A DNA stretch of 15,746 nucleotides from contig CALGGV010000041.1 in the NCBI GenBank assembly GCA_937915725.1, positions 1-15,746 on the forward strand, read 5' to 3'. Source of the stretch: an uncultured Selenomonadales bacterium (lineage in GTDB: Bacteria > Bacillota > Negativicutes > Selenomonadales > Selenomonadaceae). Shown here in pieces: positions 1 through 8,661 of the stretch (position 1 is its first letter; the number at the start of each line of letters is the position of its first letter). The notes below the pieces were generated by a model. The model was not told the DNA's origin. It did not search any database and saw only the letters and a list, made by a program, of their open reading frames with translations. Position numbers and translations under genes: made by a program.

Positions 1-2540
1 ACAACTTCTTCCATTGCGTCCATAGATTGTCCGGAGCTGTAGCCGCTGGGCGTGGAGCCTTGAAAACTAATACTGCGCGTGCCGTTAAATCTTGTGATTA
101 TCGCAGGAGAAGTTAAAAATTTCGCTGTCAATAAACTGTCCAGCGGCACCATTGTGCCTTGTCTGCTTCTGACGTAAATAAATTTTAAAGCTTCAGTTTC
201 GGAGCGGTATTGCGCGTCTGCTTGCAACATAATCTTATAATTGCGTCCGAATTGCATAAAATCGCCAATTTGAGTACCGCCAAAATTTGCTTGTAACGCC
301 ATATAAACATCAGAAAAAGCTACGCCGAGTTGTTTTGCTTTTTCACGATTAATTTCAAAATTGCAAATTGGTGAATCGATAGTGTAAGTTGTGCGCACTC
401 TTTGCAATTCGGGACGTTGATTAGCCGCCGCCACAATTCTTTTTGCAATGGCGTCAAGTTCTTCATCGCTGTAACCTGTCATATCCAAAAGTTCCATACT
501 CCAGCCGCCGACCATACCTAAGCCGGGCAACGCGGGAGTTGTAAAAGCGGCAACAGACGCTTCAGTATATTTTGCGCCCAATTTATTAATTTCACGGGTT
601 ATATTGGTAATTGCCAAATCTTTTGTGGTACGTTCGCCCCAAGGATTAAGCCCAACAAAAATTGCGCCGCTGCTTGACTTATTGCCGCCGGATAAAGCGT
701 CATAGCCGGCAATATTCATAACATTTAAAACGCCCGGGATTTTTTCAATTTCCTTGCTCATTTCAACCATTGTATTATAAGTGCGGTTTAAGGAAGTGCC
801 GGAAGGTAAATTTACCGCCGTCAGCAAATAGCCTTGATCTTCATTCGGTACAAAAGTTGAAGGCAACATTTTATAAACAGCGGCAGTCAACGCGCAAATT
901 ATTAACATTGAAACGACGCCAATTTTTGCATGACGAATAAACCAGCCTACAACGCCTGTATATTTTTTCTGCGTGCGGTCGAACCAATTATTAAATCTGT
1001 CAAAAGCCTTATCCAAAAAATTTTTCTTGGCGTTGGGATTGTGCGGTTTCATTAACAGTGCACAAAGTGCCGGCGTCAACGTCAAGGCTATAAAAGCCGA
1101 TAAGCCCATTGAAACTGCGATTGTTAATGCAAATTGACGATACAAAACGCCCGTCATTCCGCCCAAAAATGCAACAGGTACAAAAACCGCCGAAAGTACA
1201 AATGCTATTGCTACAACCGGTCCTTGTACTTCAGCCATTGCTACTTCTGTTGCCTCAATCGCGCCGAGTCCTTCGTTTTTCATGTGGTGTTCAACATTTT
1301 CAATAACAACTATAGCATCGTCAACAACCAAGCCTATTGCCAATACCATTGCAAAAAGTGTAAGCGTGTTTATCGTAAAACCTAAAATTGTAAAAGTTGC
1401 AAAAGTTCCAATAAGCGAAACGGGAATTGCCAAAACCGGTATTAAAGTTGCACGAAAACTTTGAAGGAAAATAAAAACAATAATGATAACCAACATTAAA
1501 GCTTCTTTGAAAGTATTCAAAACTTCAAGGAGCGATTCATTGATATATTCGGTGTTGTCGATAATCGCGCAGTATTCCAGATCATCGGGGAAATTATGTG
1601 ACATTTCCTCAATCACGCGCTTAACTTCGCCGATAGTTTCAATGGCGTTTGCGTCGTCAGTCAAGTTGATACCAAAACCCGCGCTTGGGGCGTCGTTTGT
1701 ATCTGTAAGGATATTTGCACTTCTTGCGCCCGTTTCGATTCTTGCAACGTCGCGCAGGTAAATATTTGCGCCGTCGCTGTTGGTTTTCAAAATGACATTC
1801 TCAAAATCTTCAACAGTAGAAATTCGCCCTTCAAGTTTGCCGGTGTACTGTTTTTCTTGATTTTCCGGCACGGGCAAAAGTCCGATTGTTCCTGCCGGAG
1901 CCTGCGCGTTTTGCTCTGAAATTGCAGACCTTATATCACTTATCGTTAAGCCGAGTTCAGAAAGTCTTTCGGGATTTATCCAAATTCGCATACTGTAATC
2001 CATTGTAAAAGCGGTAACGTCGCCGACGCCTTTGATTCTTTTCAGCGCGTCAACAATGTAAACATTTGCGTAATTTGAAATGAAAGTGCGATTGAAAGTT
2101 TTATTCGGCGAATACATTGCAAAAAGATAAGCCATATCGCCTGAAGATTTTCTGGTAGTTACACCAACATTTTTAACATCAGTAGGCAAGCTTGCCGTTG
2201 CAATGGAAACGCTGTTTTGAACCAAGACCGCGTCCATATCACTGTTTGTGTCCAAATTAAATCTGACGCGCAAATTATAAGTACCGTTATTACTGGAATT
2301 GGAAGACATATAGTCCATACCCTGCGTACCGTTTACCTGTTGTTCGATAACCTGCGCGACGGATTGATTGATAATGCTTGCATTTGCGCCGCTGTAACTT
2401 GTGCTGACGCTGACAGTCGGTTGAGTGATTTTCGGATATTGTGCGATAGGCAAACTGAAAATTGCAAGCGAGCCCAAAATTAAAATAGTAATTGCAATGA
2501 CAATGGCAAAAATAGGACGATGAATAAAAAATTTAGACAT
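1..2540 (-). CDS. RND multidrug efflux pump, inner-membrane subunit (AcrB/MexB type), C-terminus outside the window
   Basis: Proton-driven inner-membrane transporter of a tripartite efflux complex, expected to work with the adaptor encoded just upstream and a TolC-like outer-membrane channel not seen here. The protein starts MSKFFIHRPIFAIVIAI, the usual first membrane helix of the HAE1 family. The TM4 motif GLVVDDAIVVIENVE is present, and its Asp pair falls at residues 407 and 408 (bases 1317-1322), the same numbers as the proton-relay aspartates of E. coli AcrB. The frame stays open for 846 codons to the window edge. Family members have about 1030-1050 residues, so roughly the last 200 (late TM helices with the relay Lys and Thr) are missing. 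The start is fixed by AAGGAG at 2551-2556, ten bases upstream and overlapping the adaptor's stop codon. Family is certain; substrate is unknown. Confidence 0.96.
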   Translation of the reverse strand, partial: MSKFFIHRPIFAIVIAITILILGSLAIFSLPIAQYPKITQPTVSVSTSYSGANASIINQSVAQVIEQQVNGTQGMDYMSSNSSNNGTYNLRVRFNLDTNSDMDAVLVQNSVSIATASLPTDVKNVGVTTRKSSGDMAYLFAMYSPNKTFNRTFISNYANVYIVDALKRIKGVGDVTAFTMDYSMRIWINPERLSELGLTISDIRSAISEQNAQAPAGTIGLLPVPENQEKQYTGKLEGRISTVEDFENVILKTNSDGANIYLRDVARIETGARSANILTDTNDAPSAGFGINLTDDANAIETIGEVKRVIEEMSHNFPDDLEYCAIIDNTEYINESLLEVLNTFKEALMLVIIIVFIFLQSFRATLIPVLAIPVSLIGTFATFTILGFTINTLTLFAMVLAIGLVVDDAIVVIENVEHHMKNEGLGAIEATEVAMAEVQGPVVAIAFVLSAVFVPVAFLGGMTGVLYRQFALTIAVSMGLSAFIALTLTPALCALLMKPHNPNAKKNFLDKAFDRFNNWFDRTQKKYTGVVGWFIRHAKIGVVSMLIICALTAAVYKMLPSTFVPNEDQGYLLTAVNLPSGTSLNRTYNTMVEMSKEIEKIPGVLNVMNIAGYDALSGGNKSSSGAIFVGLNPWGERTTKDLAITNITREINKLGAKYTEASVAAFTTPALPGLGMVGGWSMELLDMTGYSDEELDAIAKRIVAAANQRPELQRVRTTYTIDSPICNFEINREKAKQLGVAFSDVYMALQANFGGTQIGDFMQFGRNYKIMLQADAQYRSETEALKFIYVRSRQGTMVPLDSLLTAKFLTSPAIITRFNGTRSISFQGSTPSGYSSGQSMDAMEEV

Positions 2541-2554
2541 TTTACGCGCGCTCC

Positions 2555-3739
2555 TTAAGACTCATTCACGAGATTTACAGAGGCTTTGGTAGAAAATCCC
2601 ATTTCTTCCGCCGTTACCATAGTAACCGCTAAATCTTTGCCGGCTTGTAAATTCGTTAAACCTTCAACAATTACAATATCAGAAGGCGAAAGTCCGGATT
2701 TTACAATATAGTAACTGCCAACTTTTTCATCAAGCTCCACAATCTTTGAAACAGATTTACCGTCACTGCCTACAGTCAAAACAAAAGTTTGATCCAAAAG
2801 TTGTTGAATCGCTCGTTCAGGTACAAGCAAAGTATTTGCGCCGGAATCTTTTACAATGCTGACATGAGCAAACATACCCGGCAATAAAATACCGGCGGGA
2901 TTGTCGAAAATCGCTTTAACAGTGATTGACGCGGAATTTTGCGAAAGGGAGCGGTCGGCTTCAACCGGCGTACCTTTGAAGGGATATTCTTCGCCGTTGC
3001 TTAAAATAATCGAAAGTGTATAATTGCCGCCTTGCCCGCGCTTTGACATATTTTTTGCAACGATATTAAGATAATCTGTTTCACTGATATTAAATTGGAC
3101 GTACACAGGGTCAATCGTTCCAATAGTTAAAAGCGTGGTACTTCCTGCGGCGGCGTAAGTTCCAACTGCAACATCATTTAAAGACGCCCTGCCGTCTATT
3201 GGCGAATAAACCACCGTATCAGCCAAATTTTCATTCGCCTTGCGTACCGAAATTTTGGAGGCTTCAAGCGCGGCAAGTGCACTGTCTAAATCTGCGCGAC
3301 TGTTGGATAAAGTTTGTTGAGAAATTGCTTGCGCTTTATAAAGGCGTTCGTTCCTCTCAAAATTTTCTTGGGCGCGGCGCAGATTGACTTCAGATTTTAA
3401 TAATTCAGCCTTTGCCGAAAGTACCGCCGTTTCATATTGCCTAGAGTCAATTTTAAAAAGTGCTTGCCCCGCGTAAACGCTGTCGCCGCCGTTTATGTAT
3501 TTTTCGACAACCGCCCCGCCGACTTTCGAGCGCACTTGTACTTCATTGACGGCTTGTACTTGTCCGGAAAAACCGTAGGTAATGGGCGTCGATTCTTGCA
3601 ATAAATTCATTGCTTTAACGGGAACTTTGGCGGGCGCGGCGGCTTGTTTATTTCCGCCACAACCTGCCGTAAAACTGCTTGCAATAAAAATTGTTGTCGC
3701 CAAAATTGCGCCTATAATTTTTTTATTTTTAATGGTCAT
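2555..3739 (-). CDS. RND efflux adaptor (periplasmic membrane-fusion) lipoprotein, AcrA/MexA type
   Basis: Adaptor linking the RND pump to an outer-membrane channel. It has 394 residues, normal for the family. A basic N-terminus and hydrophobic stretch end in TAGC, so Cys27 is the likely lipidated residue; Thr at position -3 of the lipobox is slightly atypical. Domains in order: first lipoyl half (about 66-98, VQVRSKVGGAVVEKYINGGD), a coiled-coil hairpin (about 101-172, rich in Ala, Glu, Lys and Leu), second lipoyl half (about 173-206, with YSPIDGRA), beta-barrel (about 207-297) and membrane-proximal domain (from 298, LLVPERAIQQ). The gene ends 14 bases before the pump. Its ATG is preceded by AAGGAGAACAG. 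Upstream is not a normal promoter region but a leftover copy of the MATE gene tail, and the ribosome site lies at the end of that copy. Confidence 0.95.
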   Translation of the reverse strand: MTIKNKKIIGAILATTIFIASSFTAGCGGNKQAAAPAKVPVKAMNLLQESTPITYGFSGQVQAVNEVQVRSKVGGAVVEKYINGGDSVYAGQALFKIDSRQYETAVLSAKAELLKSEVNLRRAQENFERNERLYKAQAISQQTLSNSRADLDSALAALEASKISVRKANENLADTVVYSPIDGRASLNDVAVGTYAAAGSTTLLTIGTIDPVYVQFNISETDYLNIVAKNMSKRGQGGNYTLSIILSNGEEYPFKGTPVEADRSLSQNSASITVKAIFDNPAGILLPGMFAHVSIVKDSGANTLLVPERAIQQLLDQTFVLTVGSDGKSVSKIVELDEKVGSYYIVKSGLSPSDIVIVEGLTNLQAGKDLAVTMVTAEEMGFSTKASVNLVNES

Positions 3740-3740
3740 C

Positions 3741-3754
3741 TGTTCTCCTTCCTT
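3741..3754 (-). promoter_or_regulatory. Ribosome binding site of the RND adaptor, at the edge of the duplicated MATE tail
   Basis: On the minus strand AAGGAAGGAGAACAG directly precedes the adaptor ATG at 3737-3739. The frame of the duplicated MATE tail runs straight through this site and stops at 3729-3731, inside the adaptor gene. This suggests an ancestral arrangement in which the MATE gene overlapped the adaptor start by a few bases and the two were translationally coupled. Confidence 0.7.
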
Positions 3755-3756
3755 CC

Positions 3757-3872
3757 AATTTGAAAGTTAAATAAATGTTATTCAAACCGAGCGCGTATTT
3801 GAAAGAAAAATTTTCTCCAATTTCAACTGAATAATTTTTTGCGTAAGTGCGATAATCAAAACGCTTGCCGTT
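3757..3872 (-). pseudogene. Duplicated 3' end of the MATE-type transporter gene (gene fragment)
   Basis: Bases 3757-3872 align without gaps to 3892-4007, the end of the MATE gene, at a constant offset of 135. I count 8 differences over the 111-base core (3762-3872 against 3897-4007). The translated copy reads NGKRFDYRTYAKNYSVEIGE and continues through NFSFKYALGLNNIYLTF, against NGKRFDYRIYSKKYSAEVGE in the gene. Three differences are synonymous (GGC/GGT, AAG/AAA, TCG/TCA) and five change residues. Because 135 is divisible by 3, the fragment is in frame with the MATE gene beyond its TGA at 3882-3884, and the frame stays open for 50 codons until 3729. It has no start codon of its own. It is best read as a remnant of tandem duplication, or of recombination with a paralogue. 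Confidence 0.85.
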
Positions 3873-3881
3873 AAATGCGCG

Positions 3882-5570
3882 TCATTTTTGTAAATTGAAA
3901 GTTAAATAAATGTTATTCAAGCCGAGCGCGTACTTGAAAGAAAAATTTTCTCCAACTTCAGCCGAATATTTTTTTGAGTAAATGCGATAATCAAAACGCT
4001 TGCCGTTGTCGCGCAGGGTTATTCTCAAGTTATCGCCGTCCTTGCATAAATGTACCGCCGTTAAGTGCGCTTTTTGACGCGGACTGTTTTCGTCAAAAAT
4101 TTTTAACCATTGCTGTAATTTTTCTTGAATTTTATCAGCCGGAAAATTAGCCGCGCTCTTTTCAATAAATTTTTCAATTTCCACTCGCGCAGATTGAATT
4201 GAATTTTCAGCGCGCGTCAAAACAAAATATGCCGACGGGCAAAAATATTTTTTATCAAGCAACAAAGGCGTTTTGTAATTTTGAGTTTTCGTCAAGAAAA
4301 AAATTCCCGCTGCCAAAATTAAAAATGTGACACCTTCAGCAAAAAGAAAACACCACCATAACAGCGCGGGATTATCTGCGGCAATTCCCCACAAAAAAAT
4401 TAAAAGCAATGCAAAGGAGCGCAGGAACGCCAAAAAGTTTGAGAAAAAATTGTGCTCTAAACACAAAAACGCCATAATGAAAACCGCGTTGACTGTTCCA
4501 AAAATTAACGATACGCTGTAGCCGTGAAAACCATCAATCAAAAGTGCGTACCACGCGGCGTCTAATGAAGTTTTCGTTGCAAGCCAATCCGCGCCGCCCC
4601 AAAGAATTACCAGCGGAATAATTGCGCCAAAAATTAAGCCGCGCCGCAAAGTTTCTTTCAATACCGACATCATTGCTTTTATATTTTTGTCGCCCAATTC
4701 GACAAGCAAAACCGGCGTCAGTGCTTGAAAAGTCATTGAAGAGGCAATGCGGCAAAGTCTTATAGCAATTTGCAAAACGCCGAAAACTGCCACGCCTTCC
4801 ACGCCGTAAAATCTGAAACAAATGGTGTTGAAAAGTAAAATTTGAGACAGGCTGAAAATTTTACTTAACCCCAATGCATTTCCTGCGATTAAAAGTTTTC
4901 TCAATGAAGTAAAAGGCTCTTGAATCGGCGCAAATAAATTTTTCCCAAAAAATTTGTAAAGTCTTTTGCCTTCAAAGACAATACAAAATAAAGTTGCCGT
5001 GCTCATTCCAAGTGCGAGCCCTTCCATTCCGAAATTTAAAATTTTTATACAAAAAAAACTTACGGCGGCGTTGATTATCAGCATTGCCTTATAAATTAAC
5101 TTCAGCTGTTTTTGCATTCCGGCAACTTTCAAAAATTGCAGAATGTAACACGAAAGTATCAGCAAAATACCTGCAATCGCTAAAGTTTTTCCGAACGGTT
5201 CAGCCAAATAAAAAAGCTCCGGCGGTACTTTCAGCAATTCCAAAATTTGCGAAAAACTAAGAATTACCAATACTGATAAAAAAATTCCCGCTGTCAATGA
5301 CGCTCTCAAAGCCAAATTTGAATAAGCTTGCGCGTTGTAAGTTTCATTGTTGCCGACAGCCTTCATCGACATTGAAAACGCGCCAAAATTTATCCACGTC
5401 CCCGCAATTATAAACAAAAAGTACAACGGCAAAAGTAATGTGAAAGTGGCTAAGCCGTTTTCTCCAAAAAAATAACCTGCAAGGAAAGTGCTGATAGCGA
5501 TTAAGGGCAGTCTATCCGGCACCATATATTCCTTGACAAGTTGCTTAAAAAAAGTTTTTTCGGCGTTCAT
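3882..5570 (-). CDS. MATE-family (NorM/DinF-like) transporter with an extra soluble C-terminal domain
   Basis: Predicted inner-membrane exporter of 562 residues; MATE proteins usually have about 440-480. Residues 1 to about 430 are a run of hydrophobic helices with MATE-like features, for example the second-helix region GENGLATFTLLLPLYFLF followed by WINFGAFSMSMKAVGNNE. Residues from about 431 to 562 are soluble and end with LRITLRDNGKRFDY and ALGLNNIYLTF. These resemble the D-x-G box and final strands of RsbW/anti-sigma-type GHKL ATPase domains. The expected N-box is degenerate (LQQWLKIFDENSP) and the glycine-rich lid is missing, so ATP binding is doubtful. The gene starts 14 bases after the esterase, with AAAGGA at 5581-5586 overlapping the esterase stop. 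Its 3' end is duplicated just downstream. Transporter class is likely; the C-terminal domain assignment is an inference from short motifs. Confidence 0.82.
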   Translation of the reverse strand: MNAEKTFFKQLVKEYMVPDRLPLIAISTFLAGYFFGENGLATFTLLLPLYFLFIIAGTWINFGAFSMSMKAVGNNETYNAQAYSNLALRASLTAGIFLSVLVILSFSQILELLKVPPELFYLAEPFGKTLAIAGILLILSCYILQFLKVAGMQKQLKLIYKAMLIINAAVSFFCIKILNFGMEGLALGMSTATLFCIVFEGKRLYKFFGKNLFAPIQEPFTSLRKLLIAGNALGLSKIFSLSQILLFNTICFRFYGVEGVAVFGVLQIAIRLCRIASSMTFQALTPVLLVELGDKNIKAMMSVLKETLRRGLIFGAIIPLVILWGGADWLATKTSLDAAWYALLIDGFHGYSVSLIFGTVNAVFIMAFLCLEHNFFSNFLAFLRSFALLLIFLWGIAADNPALLWWCFLFAEGVTFLILAAGIFFLTKTQNYKTPLLLDKKYFCPSAYFVLTRAENSIQSARVEIEKFIEKSAANFPADKIQEKLQQWLKIFDENSPRQKAHLTAVHLCKDGDNLRITLRDNGKRFDYRIYSKKYSAEVGENFSFKYALGLNNIYLTFNLQK

Positions 5571-5584
5571 TAAATATTTGTCCT

Positions 5585-7129
5585 TTATTGATTTTTCCAG
5601 AAATCTAAATTGTGACGCTTTGCAAATTTGCCGCGCTCCATTTTAGATTTTCCGAGTTGGAAGATTAAATAATTTTGCAATTTTTGCTGATACGGCGTCC
5701 ATTTTTTTTGATTAGGCAAGTCTAAGGCGTGCGTCCAGTAATTTATCATTTCACGGGATAATTTTTCTTGTTTGGGATTTAATTTTGTGGAAAGAGTGGA
5801 GCTGCCGTTAAATCCCCAAAAAATGTAAGGTATATCGTAAGTATGAGCCGCGCCCTGTTTAAAGCTTGCCGAGAAATAAGGCGGCGCGGTTACGTCGCTG
5901 AATTCGTAAGCGTAGACAGGAATTTTTTTTGAAAGTGCGTCGTTCATTTTTTCAACCGTCAATGCAAACCAACCGTCAGTAAAAATTGCGGCGCAAGTTT
6001 CAGCCGGTGTTGGATATTTTCCCAGTGGATATTCTTCAAAAATTTTTGCCGCGCTTTTATTTAACTGCCCTTGAACATCTTCAACTGTTTTTTTGTACAT
6101 ATCTGCAGAAAAAGTTTTGCCGGTTAAATTTTCGGTAACACTCATTACAAACGAGCCTTCATTGTGAGTTATTCCGCTTATCAAAATTACATCATTGACA
6201 CGCCCGCTTAACAAAGCCGTTCCTATATTTTCGGTAATGTATTCGCCGTCAACAGCGAAATTTTGTTTAGATTGTGCCTTCAAAATTTCTTCAACGCTTA
6301 AATTTCTTAAATCTTCAGCGGTTGCATTTTCAAGCCCTGCGCGAGTTGCAAATTGTACACCGCGATTTTCGCTTTCTTCTTTCGTTAAGGATTCAGCAAT
6401 AATTGTACTGCCGCTCATACTTACAGCCGCTTGAAATTTCCCTTTTGCCTTAGGCGAAGTCATTAAAGCCAAAACACTTTGCGCGCCTGTAGATTGTCCG
6501 GCGATTGTAACTTTATTTGGGTCGCCGCCGAATTGCGAAATATTTTTTTGTACCCAATCCAACGCGGCAACTTGATCCATTAAACCATAATTAATTGCGG
6601 CGTGTCCTTCGTTATCAATGGCAGGATGTCCGAAAAATCCCAAAATTCCCAATCTGAAATTGAAAGTTACAACGACACATTCGCCGATTTTTGCAAGCGG
6701 TACAGGATCATAATCATTTGAAGAACCTACCGATAACGCGCCGCCGTGAATCCAGAAAAATACCGGCAACTTTTTATTTTTGGAATTTTGAGGTACAAAA
6801 ACATTCAAGTACAAACAATCTTCACTGCCGCCGGGCGTCGAGAAAAAGCTTAAATCGTCTTTTTGCGCCGAATAATTTGCATATTCTGTTACTTGTTTAA
6901 CGCCGCTCCAACTTTCGGGCGCAACCGGCGGACGCCAGCGCAAATTTCCAACAGGCGGCGCGGCGTAGGGAATACCTTTGTAACACTCCACGCCGCGTTC
7001 AATTACGCCTTGAACTTTGCCGCTGTCTGTTTGAATTATTGGAGTTGCGGCGGCTTCTGCAAAATTTATTTTCAGTAACAGTGCCAATATTGCAAAGAAA
7101 ATCAGGTAGACTTTTTTCAAATTGACCAC
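5585..7129 (-). CDS. Secreted type-B carboxylesterase (alpha/beta-hydrolase, cholinesterase-like family)
   Basis: Hydrolyses carboxylic esters; 514 residues, normal length. An N-terminal signal peptide (basic KK, then a Phe/Leu/Ile core ending AEAA near residue 27) predicts export to the periplasm or cell surface. Family blocks are clear: CYKGIPYAAPPVGNLRWRPP, EDCLYLNV at 103-110, oxyanion loop HGG at 128-130, and the nucleophile elbow GQSTGA with Ser213. Candidate acid and base are Glu324 (THNEGSF) and His429 (AAHTYDIPYIF), so the triad is intact. The elbow differs from the usual GESAG. The start is uncertain: a GTG at 7127-7129 lies 7 bases after the previous stop with no good Shine-Dalgarno site, and a TTG three codons later (LKKVYLI) is an alternative. 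Its position between surface proteins and exporters suggests it acts on an external ester; the substrate is not deducible. Confidence 0.92.
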   Translation of the reverse strand: MVNLKKVYLIFFAILALLLKINFAEAAATPIIQTDSGKVQGVIERGVECYKGIPYAAPPVGNLRWRPPVAPESWSGVKQVTEYANYSAQKDDLSFFSTPGGSEDCLYLNVFVPQNSKNKKLPVFFWIHGGALSVGSSNDYDPVPLAKIGECVVVTFNFRLGILGFFGHPAIDNEGHAAINYGLMDQVAALDWVQKNISQFGGDPNKVTIAGQSTGAQSVLALMTSPKAKGKFQAAVSMSGSTIIAESLTKEESENRGVQFATRAGLENATAEDLRNLSVEEILKAQSKQNFAVDGEYITENIGTALLSGRVNDVILISGITHNEGSFVMSVTENLTGKTFSADMYKKTVEDVQGQLNKSAAKIFEEYPLGKYPTPAETCAAIFTDGWFALTVEKMNDALSKKIPVYAYEFSDVTAPPYFSASFKQGAAHTYDIPYIFWGFNGSSTLSTKLNPKQEKLSREMINYWTHALDLPNQKKWTPYQQKLQNYLIFQLGKSKMERGKFAKRHNLDFWKNQ

Positions 7130-7136
7130 CGCCAGA

Positions 7137-8633
7137 TTATTTTGAAATCAAGCTTACGCTAAAACTGCCGTCAGAATTTTTTTTGACAGCAACTTTTAAT
7201 TTTGAATCGTCCGCGCTGAAAGTTATTGATTCAAAATTTTTAACAACTATGTTTGAATCAGCTAAAGTTTTTCCGTCCAGCGGCGCAATTAAAGTTTCGG
7301 GGGAAATTTTGTAAACCGTGCCGAGTTTATAATTTTTATCTGCGCGAAGGATTAATTTTGCGTTTGAAAAATCAATAGAGCAATTCCGCGCCTGAATAAA
7401 ATCTTTTTTCTTGCCGAAGTCGCGCAGGTTTGTTGCCCACGTCGAAAGTTGCACGTTTGTATTTTCCCATTTTTTTACAAGCGCATTGACGGCAATTTCA
7501 GAGGCGCGTACAAGATAGTTATTGCCTTCATTCGGTTTAAGATTGGAAGAAACTTCGATAACGCCGGTATTTTCCAAAACTAAAGGCGCGGGATTTTTTC
7601 TGGAGTTCATTACCAACATTCCGGCGGCAACAGAATCGGGGCGGGAATTTTTATTTGCTTGAACTTTTGCAATTACCTTGCCGCGATTTATCATTCTGTT
7701 AAAACCACCGGCGGAAGTTGGAGAGTAAGTCATACCATACGCGCCTGAAGATTCAAGTACATAATCCGGCGTCGGTCCCGCTATTTTTTGGCTGATTTGC
7801 CCTTCAGAAATTACGGTTACCGTTCCATTGTTGATTAATCTTGTTCCAACATCGGCAAGCATACCAAAAACTATGCAATTACTGCGATTATATATTTCCC
7901 CGTTGTTTATCATGTAACTGCCTATACCGAGTGAAGAAAAAGCCCGCGCCATTGACGATTTTTTTACATCAATGAAAATGGAGCCGTTATTTTCGATTGT
8001 TAATTTGCCGTATTCGGTAGTCATTCCGCGTATTTCAGTTCCATTACTTCCCGCGCCGGTAATGTTAATATTGCCGTTGTTTATCATTTTTGAGTTGTCG
8101 TGAACGTACATTGCGTGGACGAGCAATTTATTCCCTGAATTTGCGTCCGCTTGGTCGTAGAAAATATTTATATCGCCGTTGTTGCACAAAATCGAATGTT
8201 CCCCAGCAAACATACACCAGCCGACTAAGCCGTCATATTTTTTGCTTGTATCTTTTGCCGTGTCAAGTTCAGCTGCATATCGCGCCGTCATATCTTTGAA
8301 GTGCATATTTATTACGCCGTCATTTGTAAGGTTGACATAATCGCCCGCCGATTGTGATATTTCGGTTGCATATTTGCCCGTGTCTTTAACGAATGACGCC
8401 ATACCATAAAACGAAATGTGCAAATTTTTATTCGGCATTGCCTTACTGTATTTTACAAACTCAAAAATTTTTTCACTTTCTATGACGTTGCTGTTTTCTG
8501 CCGTAATTGGAGAATTTTCTGTACCGGCACCGACAGTAATTTCATTTTCGGCGTACGCTAAGGGCGAAGTTCCGGCAATGCTTGCCATAATTAACCCCAC
8601 GAGTAAATTTTTCCATTTTTTGGAACGTTTCAT
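7137..8633 (-). CDS. Secreted autotransporter-like passenger protein lacking a beta-barrel domain
   Basis: This is a paralogue of the passenger of the autotransporter encoded just upstream. From ATG 8631-8633 it has 498 residues; a TTG at 8655-8657 would add 8 but has no ribosome site. A signal peptide ends near residue 28 (SPLAYA). The mature start ITVGAGTENSPITAEN matches ITVGEGTEDSPVYAEN in the neighbour. Eight beta-helix-like rungs of the form N-x-G-x-I/V follow in the same order as in the neighbour (NDGVI, NNGDI, NNGNI, NNGSI, NNGEI, NNGTV, NRGKV, NTGVI). The shared STWATNLRDFG and SIDFSNAKLILR segments come next. It ends SLISK just where the neighbour continues into its barrel. Only 7 bases separate its TAA from the esterase, so no barrel remnant is left. 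It may stay periplasmic, or reach the surface another way; this is inference. Confidence 0.85.
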   Translation of the reverse strand: MKRSKKWKNLLVGLIMASIAGTSPLAYAENEITVGAGTENSPITAENSNVIESEKIFEFVKYSKAMPNKNLHISFYGMASFVKDTGKYATEISQSAGDYVNLTNDGVINMHFKDMTARYAAELDTAKDTSKKYDGLVGWCMFAGEHSILCNNGDINIFYDQADANSGNKLLVHAMYVHDNSKMINNGNINITGAGSNGTEIRGMTTEYGKLTIENNGSIFIDVKKSSMARAFSSLGIGSYMINNGEIYNRSNCIVFGMLADVGTRLINNGTVTVISEGQISQKIAGPTPDYVLESSGAYGMTYSPTSAGGFNRMINRGKVIAKVQANKNSRPDSVAAGMLVMNSRKNPAPLVLENTGVIEVSSNLKPNEGNNYLVRASEIAVNALVKKWENTNVQLSTWATNLRDFGKKKDFIQARNCSIDFSNAKLILRADKNYKLGTVYKISPETLIAPLDGKTLADSNIVVKNFESITFSADDSKLKVAVKKNSDGSFSVSLISK

Positions 8634-8661
8634 CGTAATTCTTCTTTCGTGAAACAAAATT

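Noticed and set aside
1109..2483. Several plus-strand frames of 60-92 codons opposite the RND pump gene
   Set aside because: All are antisense shadows of a continuous RND reading frame with family motifs throughout.
3740..3881. A promoter for the RND adaptor and pump in the gap after the MATE gene
   Set aside because: Nearly all of this gap is the duplicated MATE tail and reads as codons; I saw no convincing -35/-10 pair in it.
4534..4821. A 95-codon minus-strand frame within the MATE gene
   Set aside because: It lies in another frame of the same strand, is rich in Arg and Cys without motifs, and has no supporting start signal.
7130..7136. A frameshift as the reason the second passenger lacks a barrel
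   Set aside because: Only 7 bases separate its stop from the esterase start, and the downstream frames encode the esterase, so no shifted barrel sequence exists.
8634..8657. A TTG start giving the orphan passenger eight more residues
   Set aside because: It has no ribosome site and would put a charged HERR extension before a normal signal peptide beginning MKRSKKWKNLL.
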